Positions 13,809-20,489 of a stretch of 22,994 nt of DNA are shown piece by piece (within the stretch, counting starts at the first letter, position 1; every line of letters begins with the position of its first letter). The translations under genes were made by a program, and so were the position numbers. The DNA is from Anaerolineales bacterium (GTDB lineage: Bacteria; Chloroflexota; Anaerolineae; Anaerolineales; UBA4823), in the NCBI GenBank assembly GCA_016932955.1, contig JAFGBV010000208.1, positions 1 through 22,994 on the forward strand, written 5' to 3'. Below the pieces are notes generated by a model that made no database searches, was not told the DNA's origin, and was given only the letters and a program-made list of their open reading frames with translations.

Positions 13809-15013
13809 CCAAGTTCTGGCATGTTTTTCGCCACGAATATTCTCGCCACGTTTTTCAAAAGCGCTACCTGCTTGGCCTGCTGAGCGTGCCGATTTTCATC
13901 GTCTTCATGATCGTGCTGGTCTTCATCATGGTCGCCCTGGAAACCAACACTACGCCTATCGGCTATATTGACCAGTCTGGGTTCCTGGCTGACCCACTGC
14001 CTGCCCCAACCCCCAGCTTTCCCGATCGCCCCGTGCCCATGCAGCCCTTTGATAGCGAGCAGCCTGCCCAGGCTGCCCTGCAAGCTGGCGATATCCAGGC
14101 TTACTACGTCCTTGCTGAGGATTACCTCACCAGCGGGCAAGCTCAGGTGGTCTACCTCAGAGAGCCGCGTTCGCCTGCCCGCAGCCAGTTCTACGATTTC
14201 CTGGCGGTAAACCTGCTCGCCAGCCAGCCTCCCGAGGTTTCCTCCCGTATCCTGGAAGGCAACAATTTGGTCATCCGCGCCTCAGCATCCGGCCAGGAAG
14301 CCTCTGAAGAACGCTGGTTTACGATCCTGATGCCCATTTTCCTGGGCATCGCCTTTGTTGCGGCTGTCGGAACCAGCTCCGGTTACTTGCTCCAGGCTGT
14401 GGTGGAAGAAAAAGAAAACTGCACCATGGAAATCATCGTCACTTCCGTCTCCCCTGGACAATTGATGGCGGGTAAGATCGCGGGCGATATCAGCATCGGG
14501 CTGACCCAATTGTTGGGCTGGGCTGGCTTTGTCATCATGGTAATAATCTTAGGCAGAGATCGATTGGCGCCCCTAAAAGCGATTGACCTTCCCCTCGATC
14601 TGCTTGCTCTTGCGGTTGCGCTCATCATCCCTGCTTTTGTGATGAACGCGGCGATCATGGCAGCTCTCGGCGCCACCGTCACTGATTCGCGCGAGGGGCA
14701 GCAGATCTCTGGCTTGTTCATGATCCCCAACTGGATACCTTATATCCTCATGTTCCTGATCATGGAAAGCCCCAACAGCCCGGTGGTGGTAGGGATGAGT
14801 CTCTTCCCTCTCACCGCCCCGCTGACGATGATCATGCGCGCTGGTTACACCGTCATTCCTCCCTGGCAGATCGCCGTCAGCATCGGCGGGCTGGCGCTGT
14901 CTGCGGCAGGCGCCATCTGGCTGGCGGGGCGCGCCTTCCGCCTGGGCATGCTGCGCTATGGGCAGCGCCTGCGCTTCAATGAGCTTTTTGCCCGCGGAGG
15001 GTCCAAGGCATGA
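13805..15013 (+). CDS. ABC-2 type permease subunit 1 (NatB-like)
   Basis: The 402-residue membrane protein has the NatB/YhaP layout. One N-terminal membrane helix at about 22-45 is followed by a large extracytoplasmic domain (about 46-165) and a cluster of five or six C-terminal helices starting near 166. The conserved cytoplasmic stretch after the second helix, EEKENCTMEIIVTSVSP, is the usual coupling segment of ABC-2 permeases. The external domain has weak repeats of an Asp/Gln-rich pattern (QAALQAGDIQAYYVLAEDYL) that also occurs in the downstream permease, indicating that the two arose by duplication. Coupled starts (ATGA) on both sides tie it to the ATPase and the second permease. Confidence 0.9.
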   Translation: MTKFWHVFRHEYSRHVFQKRYLLGLLSVPIFIVFMIVLVFIMVALETNTTPIGYIDQSGFLADPLPAPTPSFPDRPVPMQPFDSEQPAQAALQAGDIQAYYVLAEDYLTSGQAQVVYLREPRSPARSQFYDFLAVNLLASQPPEVSSRILEGNNLVIRASASGQEASEERWFTILMPIFLGIAFVAAVGTSSGYLLQAVVEEKENCTMEIIVTSVSPGQLMAGKIAGDISIGLTQLLGWAGFVIMVIILGRDRLAPLKAIDLPLDLLALAVALIIPAFVMNAAIMAALGATVTDSREGQQISGLFMIPNWIPYILMFLIMESPNSPVVVGMSLFPLTAPLTMIMRAGYTVIPPWQIAVSIGGLALSAAGAIWLAGRAFRLGMLRYGQRLRFNELFARGGSKA

Positions 15014-16248
15014 ACAACAAGACCTGGATCATCCTCAAGCACGAAATCTTTACCCTGCTCTCACGTCCCTCCTACTGGTTCGCCATTCTCGGCATTCCTC
15101 TGCTCAGCGCCATCGTCTATGCCATCGCTGGGCGCGCCACCCAAGATCAGAGTACTCAGCAGTTCGTCACCCAGTTGCTTACCAGCCCGCAGGAGGTGCA
15201 AGCACAAGGGTATGTGGACCTGAGCGGTATCATCCAGCGCCTCCCGGAGGGCACGCCTCCTGACCTGTTCATCGCTTACCCAGACGAGGCTTCCGCCGAG
15301 CAAGCCCTGGCAGATGGGCAGATCAACGGCTATTACCTGGTGCCCGCAGATTACCTGCAGACCGGGGAGATCATCAACATCCGCGCCGATTTCAACCCCC
15401 TGGGTGCTCAAGGCCAATCCGCCCAGTTCGAATGGCTCATCCAATATAACCTGTTGGATAGGGATGCCCAGTTGGCATCTCTGGTGCACGGCCCATTCGA
15501 TTTAGAGGAAATCTCGCTAGCTCCGGAACCACAGCGCGACGAAGATAATCCCCTGACCTACTTTTTGCCTTATGGTGTCACGATGATCTTCTACATCGTC
15601 ATCCTGAGCGCTGCCAGCTTGCTGCTTAGCAGCATGGGCAAAGAAAAAGAGAACCGCATTCTAGAGATCCTGATGGTATCCATCACCCCACGCCAGATGC
15701 TGGCAGGCAAGATCATTGGCCTGGGGGTTGTAGGGCTGTTGCAGATCGTGATCTGGCTCGGTACAGGCAGGGTGTTACTGGCTGCAAGTGAAACCACCTT
15801 CAGCCTGCCGGATGTTTTTCAACTACCCCTGTCTTTCATGGTTTGGGGACTGATCTTTTTCCTGCTGGGCTATGCCGTATACGCCAGCCTGATGGCTGGC
15901 CTGGGCGCCCTGGCACCAAACCTGCGCGACGCCTCGCAGGCTACGATCATCGTGATCATGCCCCTACTCGTCCCGATGATTCTGATCAATGTACTGATCG
16001 AAGAGTCACATGGGCTGGCTGCTGTCATCCTCAGTATCTTCCCCCTCACCGCACCCGTGGCAATGATGACGCGCCTGGCGGGTGGCGGCGTGCCCTGGTG
16101 GCAGCCCACGCTGGCAGCGATCCTGTTAGGGATTACCGCCTGGCTCATCGTGCGCGCTGTTGCGGGACTGTTCCACACTCAGGCGCTGCTCAGCGGTCAG
16201 CCTTTCAAAACGAAGTTATTTTTCAAGGCGCTGTTGGGTAAAAGTTAA
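15010..16248 (+). CDS. ABC-2 type permease subunit 2 (NatB-like)
   Basis: The 412-residue protein is a paralogue of the preceding permease. It has an N-terminal helix at about 18-38, an external domain with EQALADGQINGYYLVPADYL, then a C-terminal helix bundle introduced by GKEKENRILEILMVSITP. With the ATPase and permease 1 it should form a heteromeric exporter. The ATG overlaps the stop of permease 1. The substrate cannot be deduced: no peptide precursor, modification enzyme or regulator adjoins the operon. A terminator hairpin follows five bases after the stop. Confidence 0.9.
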   Translation: MNNKTWIILKHEIFTLLSRPSYWFAILGIPLLSAIVYAIAGRATQDQSTQQFVTQLLTSPQEVQAQGYVDLSGIIQRLPEGTPPDLFIAYPDEASAEQALADGQINGYYLVPADYLQTGEIINIRADFNPLGAQGQSAQFEWLIQYNLLDRDAQLASLVHGPFDLEEISLAPEPQRDEDNPLTYFLPYGVTMIFYIVILSAASLLLSSMGKEKENRILEILMVSITPRQMLAGKIIGLGVVGLLQIVIWLGTGRVLLAASETTFSLPDVFQLPLSFMVWGLIFFLLGYAVYASLMAGLGALAPNLRDASQATIIVIMPLLVPMILINVLIEESHGLAAVILSIFPLTAPVAMMTRLAGGGVPWWQPTLAAILLGITAWLIVRAVAGLFHTQALLSGQPFKTKLFFKALLGKS

Positions 16249-16252
16249 GCCA

Positions 16253-16290
16253 AAAGCGAGAGCAGGTAGCCAACTATCCGCTCTCGCTTT
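16253..16290. terminator. Bidirectional terminator between the ABC operon and dtd
   Basis: AAAGCGAGAGC (16253-16263) pairs perfectly with GCTCTCGCTTT (16280-16290) over 11 bp with a 16-base loop. It lies between convergent genes ending at 16248 and 16300. The A/T ends of the arms give short T-runs on either strand. Confidence 0.7.
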
Positions 16291-16299
16291 GATAACAGG

Positions 16300-16737
16300 C
16301 TAGGCCTCCAGCCAGATCGTCACCGGCCCGTCGTTGGCAATCTCCACCAACATGTGTGCGCCAAACTCTCCGGTTTGCGTGGGCACGCCCAGCTCGCGCA
16401 GCAGCGCGGCAAAGCGCTCCACCAACGGGCGGGCAACCTCCGGCAATGCTGCATCAGTGAATGAGGGCCTGCGCCCGCGCCGCGTATCCGCATACAGCGT
16501 GAACTGCGATACCACAATCGCACTGCCGCCCACATCCAGTATCGAGAGATTCATCTTGCCCTGATCATCCTCAAAAATGCGCAGGTTGGCAGCCTTCTCC
16601 GCCAGCAGGCGCGCCTCAGCCTCGCCATCCCCGGGCGCAATGCCCAGCAAGATCACCATCCCCGCGCCAATCTTGGCGATGGGCCTGCCATCCACGCTCA
16701 CCTTGCCGCTTTTCACACGTTGCAGGATCACGCGCAT
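16300..16737 (-). CDS. dtd: D-aminoacyl-tRNA deacylase
   Basis: The 145-residue protein is full length for DTD. It carries both active-site signatures: SQFTLYAD at 77-84 and GPVT at 137-140, the latter being the Gly-cisPro motif that excludes L-amino acids. DTD removes D-amino acids (and glycine mischarged on tRNA-Ala) from tRNAs, protecting translation. ATG 16737 lies five bases after the NUDIX stop, so it is the last gene of the operon with the selenoprotein, trpS and NUDIX genes. Its placement with trpS gives the operon a tRNA-aminoacylation theme. A bidirectional terminator follows. Confidence 0.96.
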   Translation of the reverse strand: MRVILQRVKSGKVSVDGRPIAKIGAGMVILLGIAPGDGEAEARLLAEKAANLRIFEDDQGKMNLSILDVGGSAIVVSQFTLYADTRRGRRPSFTDAALPEVARPLVERFAALLRELGVPTQTGEFGAHMLVEIANDGPVTIWLEA

Positions 16738-16742
16738 CGCGG

Positions 16743-17279
16743 TTACACCCTCAATGCCAGCGCCACAGCGGTAGCCCAGGCGAGGATCTTGAACTCCCCG
16801 GCGCTCAAGGCCTGTTCCAGCTCGCTGCGCGATAACATGACCACCTCTTGCTCTTCCAGGTCATCGCTATCCGGCGCACAAACCTGCCGCGCCTGGCGCG
16901 CCAGGTACAAATGCCCGGTTGCCATTCCGCGGTTCGGATCGACCAGGAAATGCCCCAGTTCCACCCAATCCTCTGCGGCATAACCCGTCTCCTCGCGCAG
17001 CTCGCGTTGAGCGGCTGCCAGGGGCTCTTCGCCAGGCTTGATATACCCGCCCACCAGGGCCAGCATCGGCGCAGGCACGCCATATTTATGCTGTCTGAAG
17101 CACAGGTATAACCCGCTTTCAGTAAGCACCACCACATTAATGTAATCCGGTGTGATCACCCAGGGCCAGTTCGGGATGGAGCGCCCATCCGGCAGGCGCA
17201 CGGTATGCTGCTCAACCACCAACCAGGGCGATTGATCGAAGACCACCTGCCGCGCCAGGGTCTCCCAGGATTGCACCAT
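16743..17279 (-). CDS. NUDIX hydrolase (ADP-ribose pyrophosphatase-like)
   Basis: The 178-residue protein has a complete Nudix box at about 78-100: [20 protein letters not shown] followed by ETGY. This fits GX5EX7REUXEEXGU with the metal-binding glutamates in place. The N-terminal strand region ([15 protein letters not shown]) resembles ADP-sugar pyrophosphatases such as NudF. The usual reaction is hydrolysis of ADP-ribose or a related nucleoside diphosphate linked to X. ATG 17279 is directly preceded by a GTG that overlaps the trpS TAG, so either could start translation; the difference is one residue. It lies between trpS and dtd in one operon. Confidence 0.9.
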   Translation of the reverse strand: MVQSWETLARQVVFDQSPWLVVEQHTVRLPDGRSIPNWPWVITPDYINVVVLTESGLYLCFRQHKYGVPAPMLALVGGYIKPGEEPLAAAQRELREETGYAAEDWVELGHFLVDPNRGMATGHLYLARQARQVCAPDSDDLEEQEVVMLSRSELEQALSAGEFKILAWATAVALALRV

Positions 17280-17281
17280 CA

Positions 17282-18277
17282 CTAGGGCAGCCCCACCGCG
17301 GCGCGCACTTCCACCATCGTCTGCTCGGCGATCACCCGTGCCCGCTTGGCGCCATCTTCCAGCACAGCCCGCACATCATCCGGCTTGCTCGCCAGGGCAT
17401 TGCGTCGCTCGCGGAATGGTGCCAGGTTGGCGTTCAGGTTGGCTGCAAAACGCTTCTTGCAATCCACACAGCCAATTCCCGCCCGGCGGCATTCAGTATC
17501 GATCATGGCGACTTCATCCGCAGATGAAAAGATCTTGTGCATCGAGAATACGTTGCAAACTTCGGGGCGGCCCGGATCACTGCGCCGCATGCGCTGCGGG
17601 TCTGTGACCATCTGCATCACACGCTCGCGGGTTTCCTCTGCAGTGGCAGCCAGCTCGATGTGGTTGTTGAGACTCTTGCTCATCTTCTCCACACCGTCAA
17701 TGCCCAACACCTTGGGCACTTCAGTGTTCTTCATCTGCGGCTCGATCAGCACATTCGTGTTGTAGCGGTAGTTGAACGAGCGCACCGTCTCGCGTGCAAA
17801 CTCCAGGTGCGGCGCCTGGTCGATGCCTACCGGCACCACATTCGCCTTATAGAGCACAATATCGGCCGTCATCAGCACCGGGTAACCAACCAGCCCATAG
17901 TTGACATTATGCGGTTGCTGGCGCGTCTTCTCCTTAAAGGTTGGCAGATCCGTCAGCTTGCCCAACGGCGTGACCATCGACAAGATCAGGTGCAGCTCGG
18001 TCACCTGGGGTACGTGTGACTGGGCAAAAATGATCGACTCTTCCGGTCGAATACCTGCCGCCAGGAAATCCAGCGCCATCTCGTAGGTGTTCTGGCGCAG
18101 ATTGATCGTATCCTCCACCGTCGTCAGGGCATGCAAATCGACAATGCAGTAGATACAATCATAATCCTGCTGTAGCGCTACATAGTTCTGGATTGCTCCC
18201 AGGTAGTTGCCCAGGTGCTGTCTGCCGGTGGGACGCGCCCCCGAGAACACACGGCCTTTTTTTTCTCCTTGACTCAT
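17282..18277 (-). CDS. trpS: Tryptophanyl-tRNA synthetase
   Basis: The 331-residue class I synthetase charges tRNA-Trp. The HIGH-type motif is within PTGRQHLGNY (16-25) and the KMSKS loop is exact at 198-202. Cysteines 241, 263, 270 and 273 form C-x21-C-x6-C-x2-C, close to the iron-sulfur cluster motif I remember from Thermotoga maritima TrpRS. ATG 18277 is set by AGGAGG with four bases spacing; an in-frame TTG at 18292 overlaps the upstream gene and lacks a site. The gene begins 11 bases after the selenoprotein gene, downstream of a T-box leader with a UGG specifier. Transcription should therefore rise when uncharged tRNA-Trp accumulates. Confidence 0.97.
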   Translation of the reverse strand: MSQGEKKGRVFSGARPTGRQHLGNYLGAIQNYVALQQDYDCIYCIVDLHALTTVEDTINLRQNTYEMALDFLAAGIRPEESIIFAQSHVPQVTELHLILSMVTPLGKLTDLPTFKEKTRQQPHNVNYGLVGYPVLMTADIVLYKANVVPVGIDQAPHLEFARETVRSFNYRYNTNVLIEPQMKNTEVPKVLGIDGVEKMSKSLNNHIELAATAEETRERVMQMVTDPQRMRRSDPGRPEVCNVFSMHKIFSSADEVAMIDTECRRAGIGCVDCKKRFAANLNANLAPFRERRNALASKPDDVRAVLEDGAKRARVIAEQTMVEVRAAVGLP

Positions 18278-18288
18278 TCTTCCTCCTG

Positions 18289-18531
18289 TCAATGCATCTT
18301 ACGTACTAAGCCCGCTACCTCGCCTGGTTCAGCATGGCGCTGGGTCTTGAGCTTCGAGTAGATCAGTTGGCCGTTTACCGTCACCTCAAACCGCCCCCCG
18401 TCCGAGGGGCATAGCTTGATCGATTCGATTTCCGGCTCAAATGCGCGCAGCAACTCCGATGCCAGGCCCACGGCCCGGTCGGCGTAATGTCAGACTGCGC
18501 AGTAAGCCACCTCAATCTTCATCTTTTTCAT
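18289..18531 (-). CDS. SelW/Rdx-family selenoprotein with in-frame UGA (Sec)
   Basis: The frame reads MKKMKIEVAYCAV, then TGA (18490-18492), then HYADRAVGLASELLRAF, and runs in frame to the stop at 18289-18291 (80 residues). The CAVU segment is the CxxU redox motif of the SelT/SelW/SelH (Rdx) family, placed after the first beta strand. The second half (GGRFEVTVNGQLIYSK and RHAEPGEVAGLVRK) is typical of bacterial SelW-like proteins and normal in length. A bSECIS-like hairpin follows the UGA. The family has a thioredoxin-like fold and a thiol-redox role with unknown partners. ATG 18531 has GGAGG upstream; an in-frame ATG at 18543 with AGGAGG is an equal alternative. It is first in the T-box-controlled trpS operon. 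Ordinary gene finding would keep only the part after the UGA. Confidence 0.85.
18461..18480 (-). promoter_or_regulatory. Bacterial SECIS-like hairpin downstream of the UGA
   Basis: In the mRNA the segment GACCGGGCCGUGGGCCUGGC folds into GGCC/GGCC plus G-U, two C-G pairs and a basal G-C with one bulged A, capped by the loop GUG. The loop begins 19 bases after the UGA and its first base is G. This satisfies the usual bSECIS pattern of a small loop with an early G about 16-37 bases after UGA. Confidence 0.65.
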
Positions 18532-18561
18532 AACATCCTCCATTTCGCCTCCTGGTTAACC

Positions 18562-18588
18562 AAAAACCCCGCCGGTGACGCGACGGGG
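18562..18588 (-). terminator. T-box regulated intrinsic terminator
   Basis: On the minus strand CCCCGTC pairs with GGCGGGG (seven pairs including one G-T) across GCGTCACC (hairpin 18567-18588) and is followed directly by TTTTT (18562-18566). It lies 18 bases before the first possible start codon of the selenoprotein gene. Confidence 0.8.
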
Positions 18589-18820
18589 AAAATAGCCAGC
18601 CCACACGTACAGGTACGGCTGCTAAACAAGCCAGCGATACCTTTTACTCTGATAACGGTAGCAACTCCGGCACAGGCTACTGGTGGTTCTCACGTTCACC
18701 CTGCGGCTCCGAGGGCCATTTAGCGCAGGCGCACGGGCGGAATTTCCATCCTCTACCGCTCTCTGTGCCGCCGCTTCCGCGCCGACTCGTCCTCTTCAAC
18801 GCCTTTAGCGATCAAATTGT
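18562..18820 (-). ncRNA. T-box leader with UGG (Trp) specifier
   Basis: The minus-strand leader shows T-box hallmarks in order: GAAGAGGACGAGT at the base of stem I, AGAGAGCGG and GATGGAAATTCCGC in the distal part, the specifier segment TAAATGGCCCTCGGAGC, GCCGCAGGGTGAACG, AGTAGCCTGTGCCGG and CCGTTATCAGAG. GTAGC/GCTAC pairing supports stem II. GAGG and CCTC pair at the base of stem I. The specifier reads UGG (complement of 18716-18718), the Trp codon, matching trpS downstream. It ends in an intrinsic terminator. The canonical AGGGTGG-ACCGCG box is not recognisable; UGGC at 18595-18598 could meet the GCCA end of tRNA-Trp. Uncharged tRNA-Trp should permit read-through. Confidence 0.82.
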
Positions 18821-18826
18821 GCCCCG

Positions 18827-18855
18827 ATTTTAACCCAAACCCTCTAAATCAGCAA
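18827..18855 (-). promoter_or_regulatory. Promoter of the T-box-selenoprotein-trpS operon
   Basis: Minus strand: TTGCTG (18850-18855), 17-base spacer, TAAAAT (18827-18832), four of six and five of six to consensus. Transcription would start near 18820, just before the T-box stem I. It lies between the stop of the upstream gene (18861) and the leader. Confidence 0.65.
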
Positions 18856-18860
18856 CACTT

Positions 18861-19496
18861 CTATGAGCTCGGCATGGTACGGTACACCACATCCCACAGC
18901 GGCGAACTGACGCCAAAGCGCTGTTCGGGCGTTTTGAAGTGGTGCAGCATGTGATAACGGCGCAAGAACTTAAAGACCCCGCGCTTCATCGGAAAGTGAT
19001 GGGTGGCATAATGGATCAAGTCATAGATCAGGTAGCCCAGTGTAAAGCCCGCCGCCAGCCCATCCACCCAGTGCGGCGCAGTCAACAGCAGGCCAAACAC
19101 CAGGTAAAACAACCCGTAAAAGACCACTGCCAGCGGAATACTGACCACCGGGGGCATCACCAGGCGCGTCTTGCACTGTGGCTGGTGATGGTGGATGCCG
19201 TGAAGGAGGTAAATGATCCGTTCTTGCCAGGGCGCCCGCGGGCGAAAATGGAACACAAAGCGGTGCAAGTTATATTCTGCAAAAGTCCACAGGAAAAGCC
19301 CCGCCAGAAAACTCGCCGGGATCTGCCAAGGAAAACCCGCATAGGGGTTCAAGGCCACTGCCCGCCACAGAAAAAAGACGATCACCGGCAGCCAGATCAC
19401 CGTCACCGTCACCGGGCTGATATGGGTGAAAAATTCCAGGAAATCCGATTTGAACAAGCGAATGGGTTGGTCAGAATGGTCGATCGGATAATGCAT
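18861..19496 (-). CDS. Fatty acid hydroxylase/sterol desaturase family membrane protein
   Basis: The 211-residue protein has the di-iron histidine clusters of the fatty acid hydroxylase superfamily: HRFVFH (78-83), HGIHHH (99-104), HYATHH (162-167) and HMLHH (182-186). Four to six membrane segments are likely, for example IWLPVIVFFLW and the paired helices around 117-157. The arrangement is closest to the fatty-acid 2-hydroxylase (Scs7/FA2H) catalytic domain, without the N-terminal cytochrome b5 domain. It would hydroxylate a lipid acyl chain at the membrane. ATG 19496 is preceded by GGAGGG at suitable distance; a longer frame from 19529 lacks this and would overlap the promoter. It is transcribed divergently from the MEMO-like gene, and its stop lies just upstream of the T-box promoter. 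Confidence 0.9.
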   Translation of the reverse strand: MHYPIDHSDQPIRLFKSDFLEFFTHISPVTVTVIWLPVIVFFLWRAVALNPYAGFPWQIPASFLAGLFLWTFAEYNLHRFVFHFRPRAPWQERIIYLLHGIHHHQPQCKTRLVMPPVVSIPLAVVFYGLFYLVFGLLLTAPHWVDGLAAGFTLGYLIYDLIHYATHHFPMKRGVFKFLRRYHMLHHFKTPEQRFGVSSPLWDVVYRTMPSS

Positions 19497-19528
19497 GCAC
19501 ACCCTCCACACAACGCTAAGATAGCACA

Positions 19529-19534
19529 ATTATA
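19529..19534 (-). promoter_or_regulatory. -10 element of the fatty acid hydroxylase gene
   Basis: A perfect TATAAT on the minus strand, 32 bases upstream of the ATG at 19496. The -35 region at 16-18 bases is poor. Confidence 0.5.
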
Positions 19535-19562
19535 CATCCAGACCGTTATTTGCCTTGCTTTA

Positions 19563-19571
19563 TGCTACAAT
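19563..19571 (+). promoter_or_regulatory. Extended -10 promoter of the MEMO-like gene
   Basis: TGCTACAAT is a TGn-extended -10 with TACAAT (five of six), 52 bases upstream of ATG 19624. It is divergent from the hydroxylase promoter about 30 bases away. No good -35 is seen. Confidence 0.5.
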
Positions 19572-19623
19572 CTAAATAACATGGCGATCTCCCATCTCCA
19601 TCGCCAGAAAGAGGAAAATCTCT

Positions 19624-20472
19624 ATGGAATCGACCCTCGATCTCCGTCCATCTCCGATCGCCGGGCAGTGGTACTCCAGCGATCCCCAGCGGCTAGCTGC
19701 CAGCGTAGACGGATTCATCGAACAGGCAAAGCTTCCCCCGCTCTCCGGTCAGGTCATGGGCATCATCGCCCCTCACGCCGGGCACATCTACTCCGGCCCG
19801 GTGGCAGGCTATGCCTTTGCCACACTGCGCGGCCTGCAGCCAGAGCTGGTAGCCGTGGTCTCCCCTATGCACCACCCTTACCACCAGGCATTGCTGACGA
19901 CAGCACACAATGCCTACCAGACCCCTCTTGGTTCCTTGCCCGTAGATGCTGATGCCCTGCAAACCCTTGATGCTCAGCTCAAAGAGTTGCTCGGAACAGG
20001 CCTGGCATATGTTAAGCAAGACCCAGAGCATTCCCTGGAAATCGAACTGCCCTTCCTGCAGCGCATCATCCCTAAAGGCTTCCGCCTGCTGCCGGTGATG
20101 GTGCGCGACCAGAATCCAAACACCATTCAAGCCCTGGGCCTGGCGCTTGCCAAAACCCTGCAAGGCCGCAATGCACTGCTGGTTGCCAGCACCGACCTGT
20201 CGCATTTCTATCCTGAAAGATTAGCCCAGGCGCTGGATGCTGAAATGCTGCGCCGGATCGAAACCTTTGATCCGCAGGCCGTTCTCAGTGCAGAAGATGA
20301 GGGCGTCGGCTTTGCTTGCGGGCGGGGGGCAGTGGCTGCCGTTTTATGGGCTGCCAGAGAGCTGGGCGCCGATACCGTCCAAGTTTTGCACCATGCTACC
20401 TCAGGCAATGTCACCGGCGATTACAGCCAGGTTGTTGGCTACGGCGCAGCCGTCATCTTGCGCAAAAAATAG
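19624..20472 (+). CDS. MEMO-like protein (AmmeMemoRadiSam system protein B family)
   Basis: The 282-residue protein is a full-length MEMO1 homologue. Diagnostic segments are PIAGQWYSSDP at the start, the metal-site segment APHAGHIYSGPVAGYAF (about 49-65), EHSLEIELPFLQ, VASTDLSHFYP and the closing SQVVGYGAAV. The fold is that of class III extradiol-type dioxygenases. MEMO proteins bind copper or iron and their bacterial role is unknown; the three-part AmmeMemoRadiSam system name comes from co-occurrence with an AMMECR1 protein and a radical SAM enzyme. Neither partner is visible within this window. ATG 19624 has AGAGGAAAA upstream. The CNNM-type gene begins 17 bases after its stop, so they are probably co-transcribed. 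Confidence 0.93.
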   Translation: MESTLDLRPSPIAGQWYSSDPQRLAASVDGFIEQAKLPPLSGQVMGIIAPHAGHIYSGPVAGYAFATLRGLQPELVAVVSPMHHPYHQALLTTAHNAYQTPLGSLPVDADALQTLDAQLKELLGTGLAYVKQDPEHSLEIELPFLQRIIPKGFRLLPVMVRDQNPNTIQALGLALAKTLQGRNALLVASTDLSHFYPERLAQALDAEMLRRIETFDPQAVLSAEDEGVGFACGRGAVAAVLWAARELGADTVQVLHHATSGNVTGDYSQVVGYGAAVILRKK

Positions 20473-20489
20473 AGAAATCACCCATCAAC

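Noticed and set aside
18490..18492. TGA in the SelW-like gene as a pseudogene stop or sequencing error
   Set aside because: The stop is exactly at the Sec position of CxxU, the rest of the frame is intact, the ribosome binding site is upstream of it and a SECIS-like hairpin follows. A random nonsense change would not be expected to fit all of these.
18487..18723. Plus-strand ORF of 78 codons
   Set aside because: It runs antisense through the T-box leader and the start of the selenoprotein gene, has no family likeness, and the RNA structure explains the sequence better.
18565..18820. RNase P RNA or another housekeeping RNA
   Set aside because: Purine-rich motifs first suggested it, but the ordered T-box landmarks, the UGG specifier, the terminator and trpS downstream fit a T-box leader.
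18939..19952. Plus-strand ORF of 337 codons
   Set aside because: It is antisense to the hydroxylase gene, crosses the divergent promoter region and runs into the MEMO-like gene in another frame. Its translation is rich in His, Gln and Arg without domain character.
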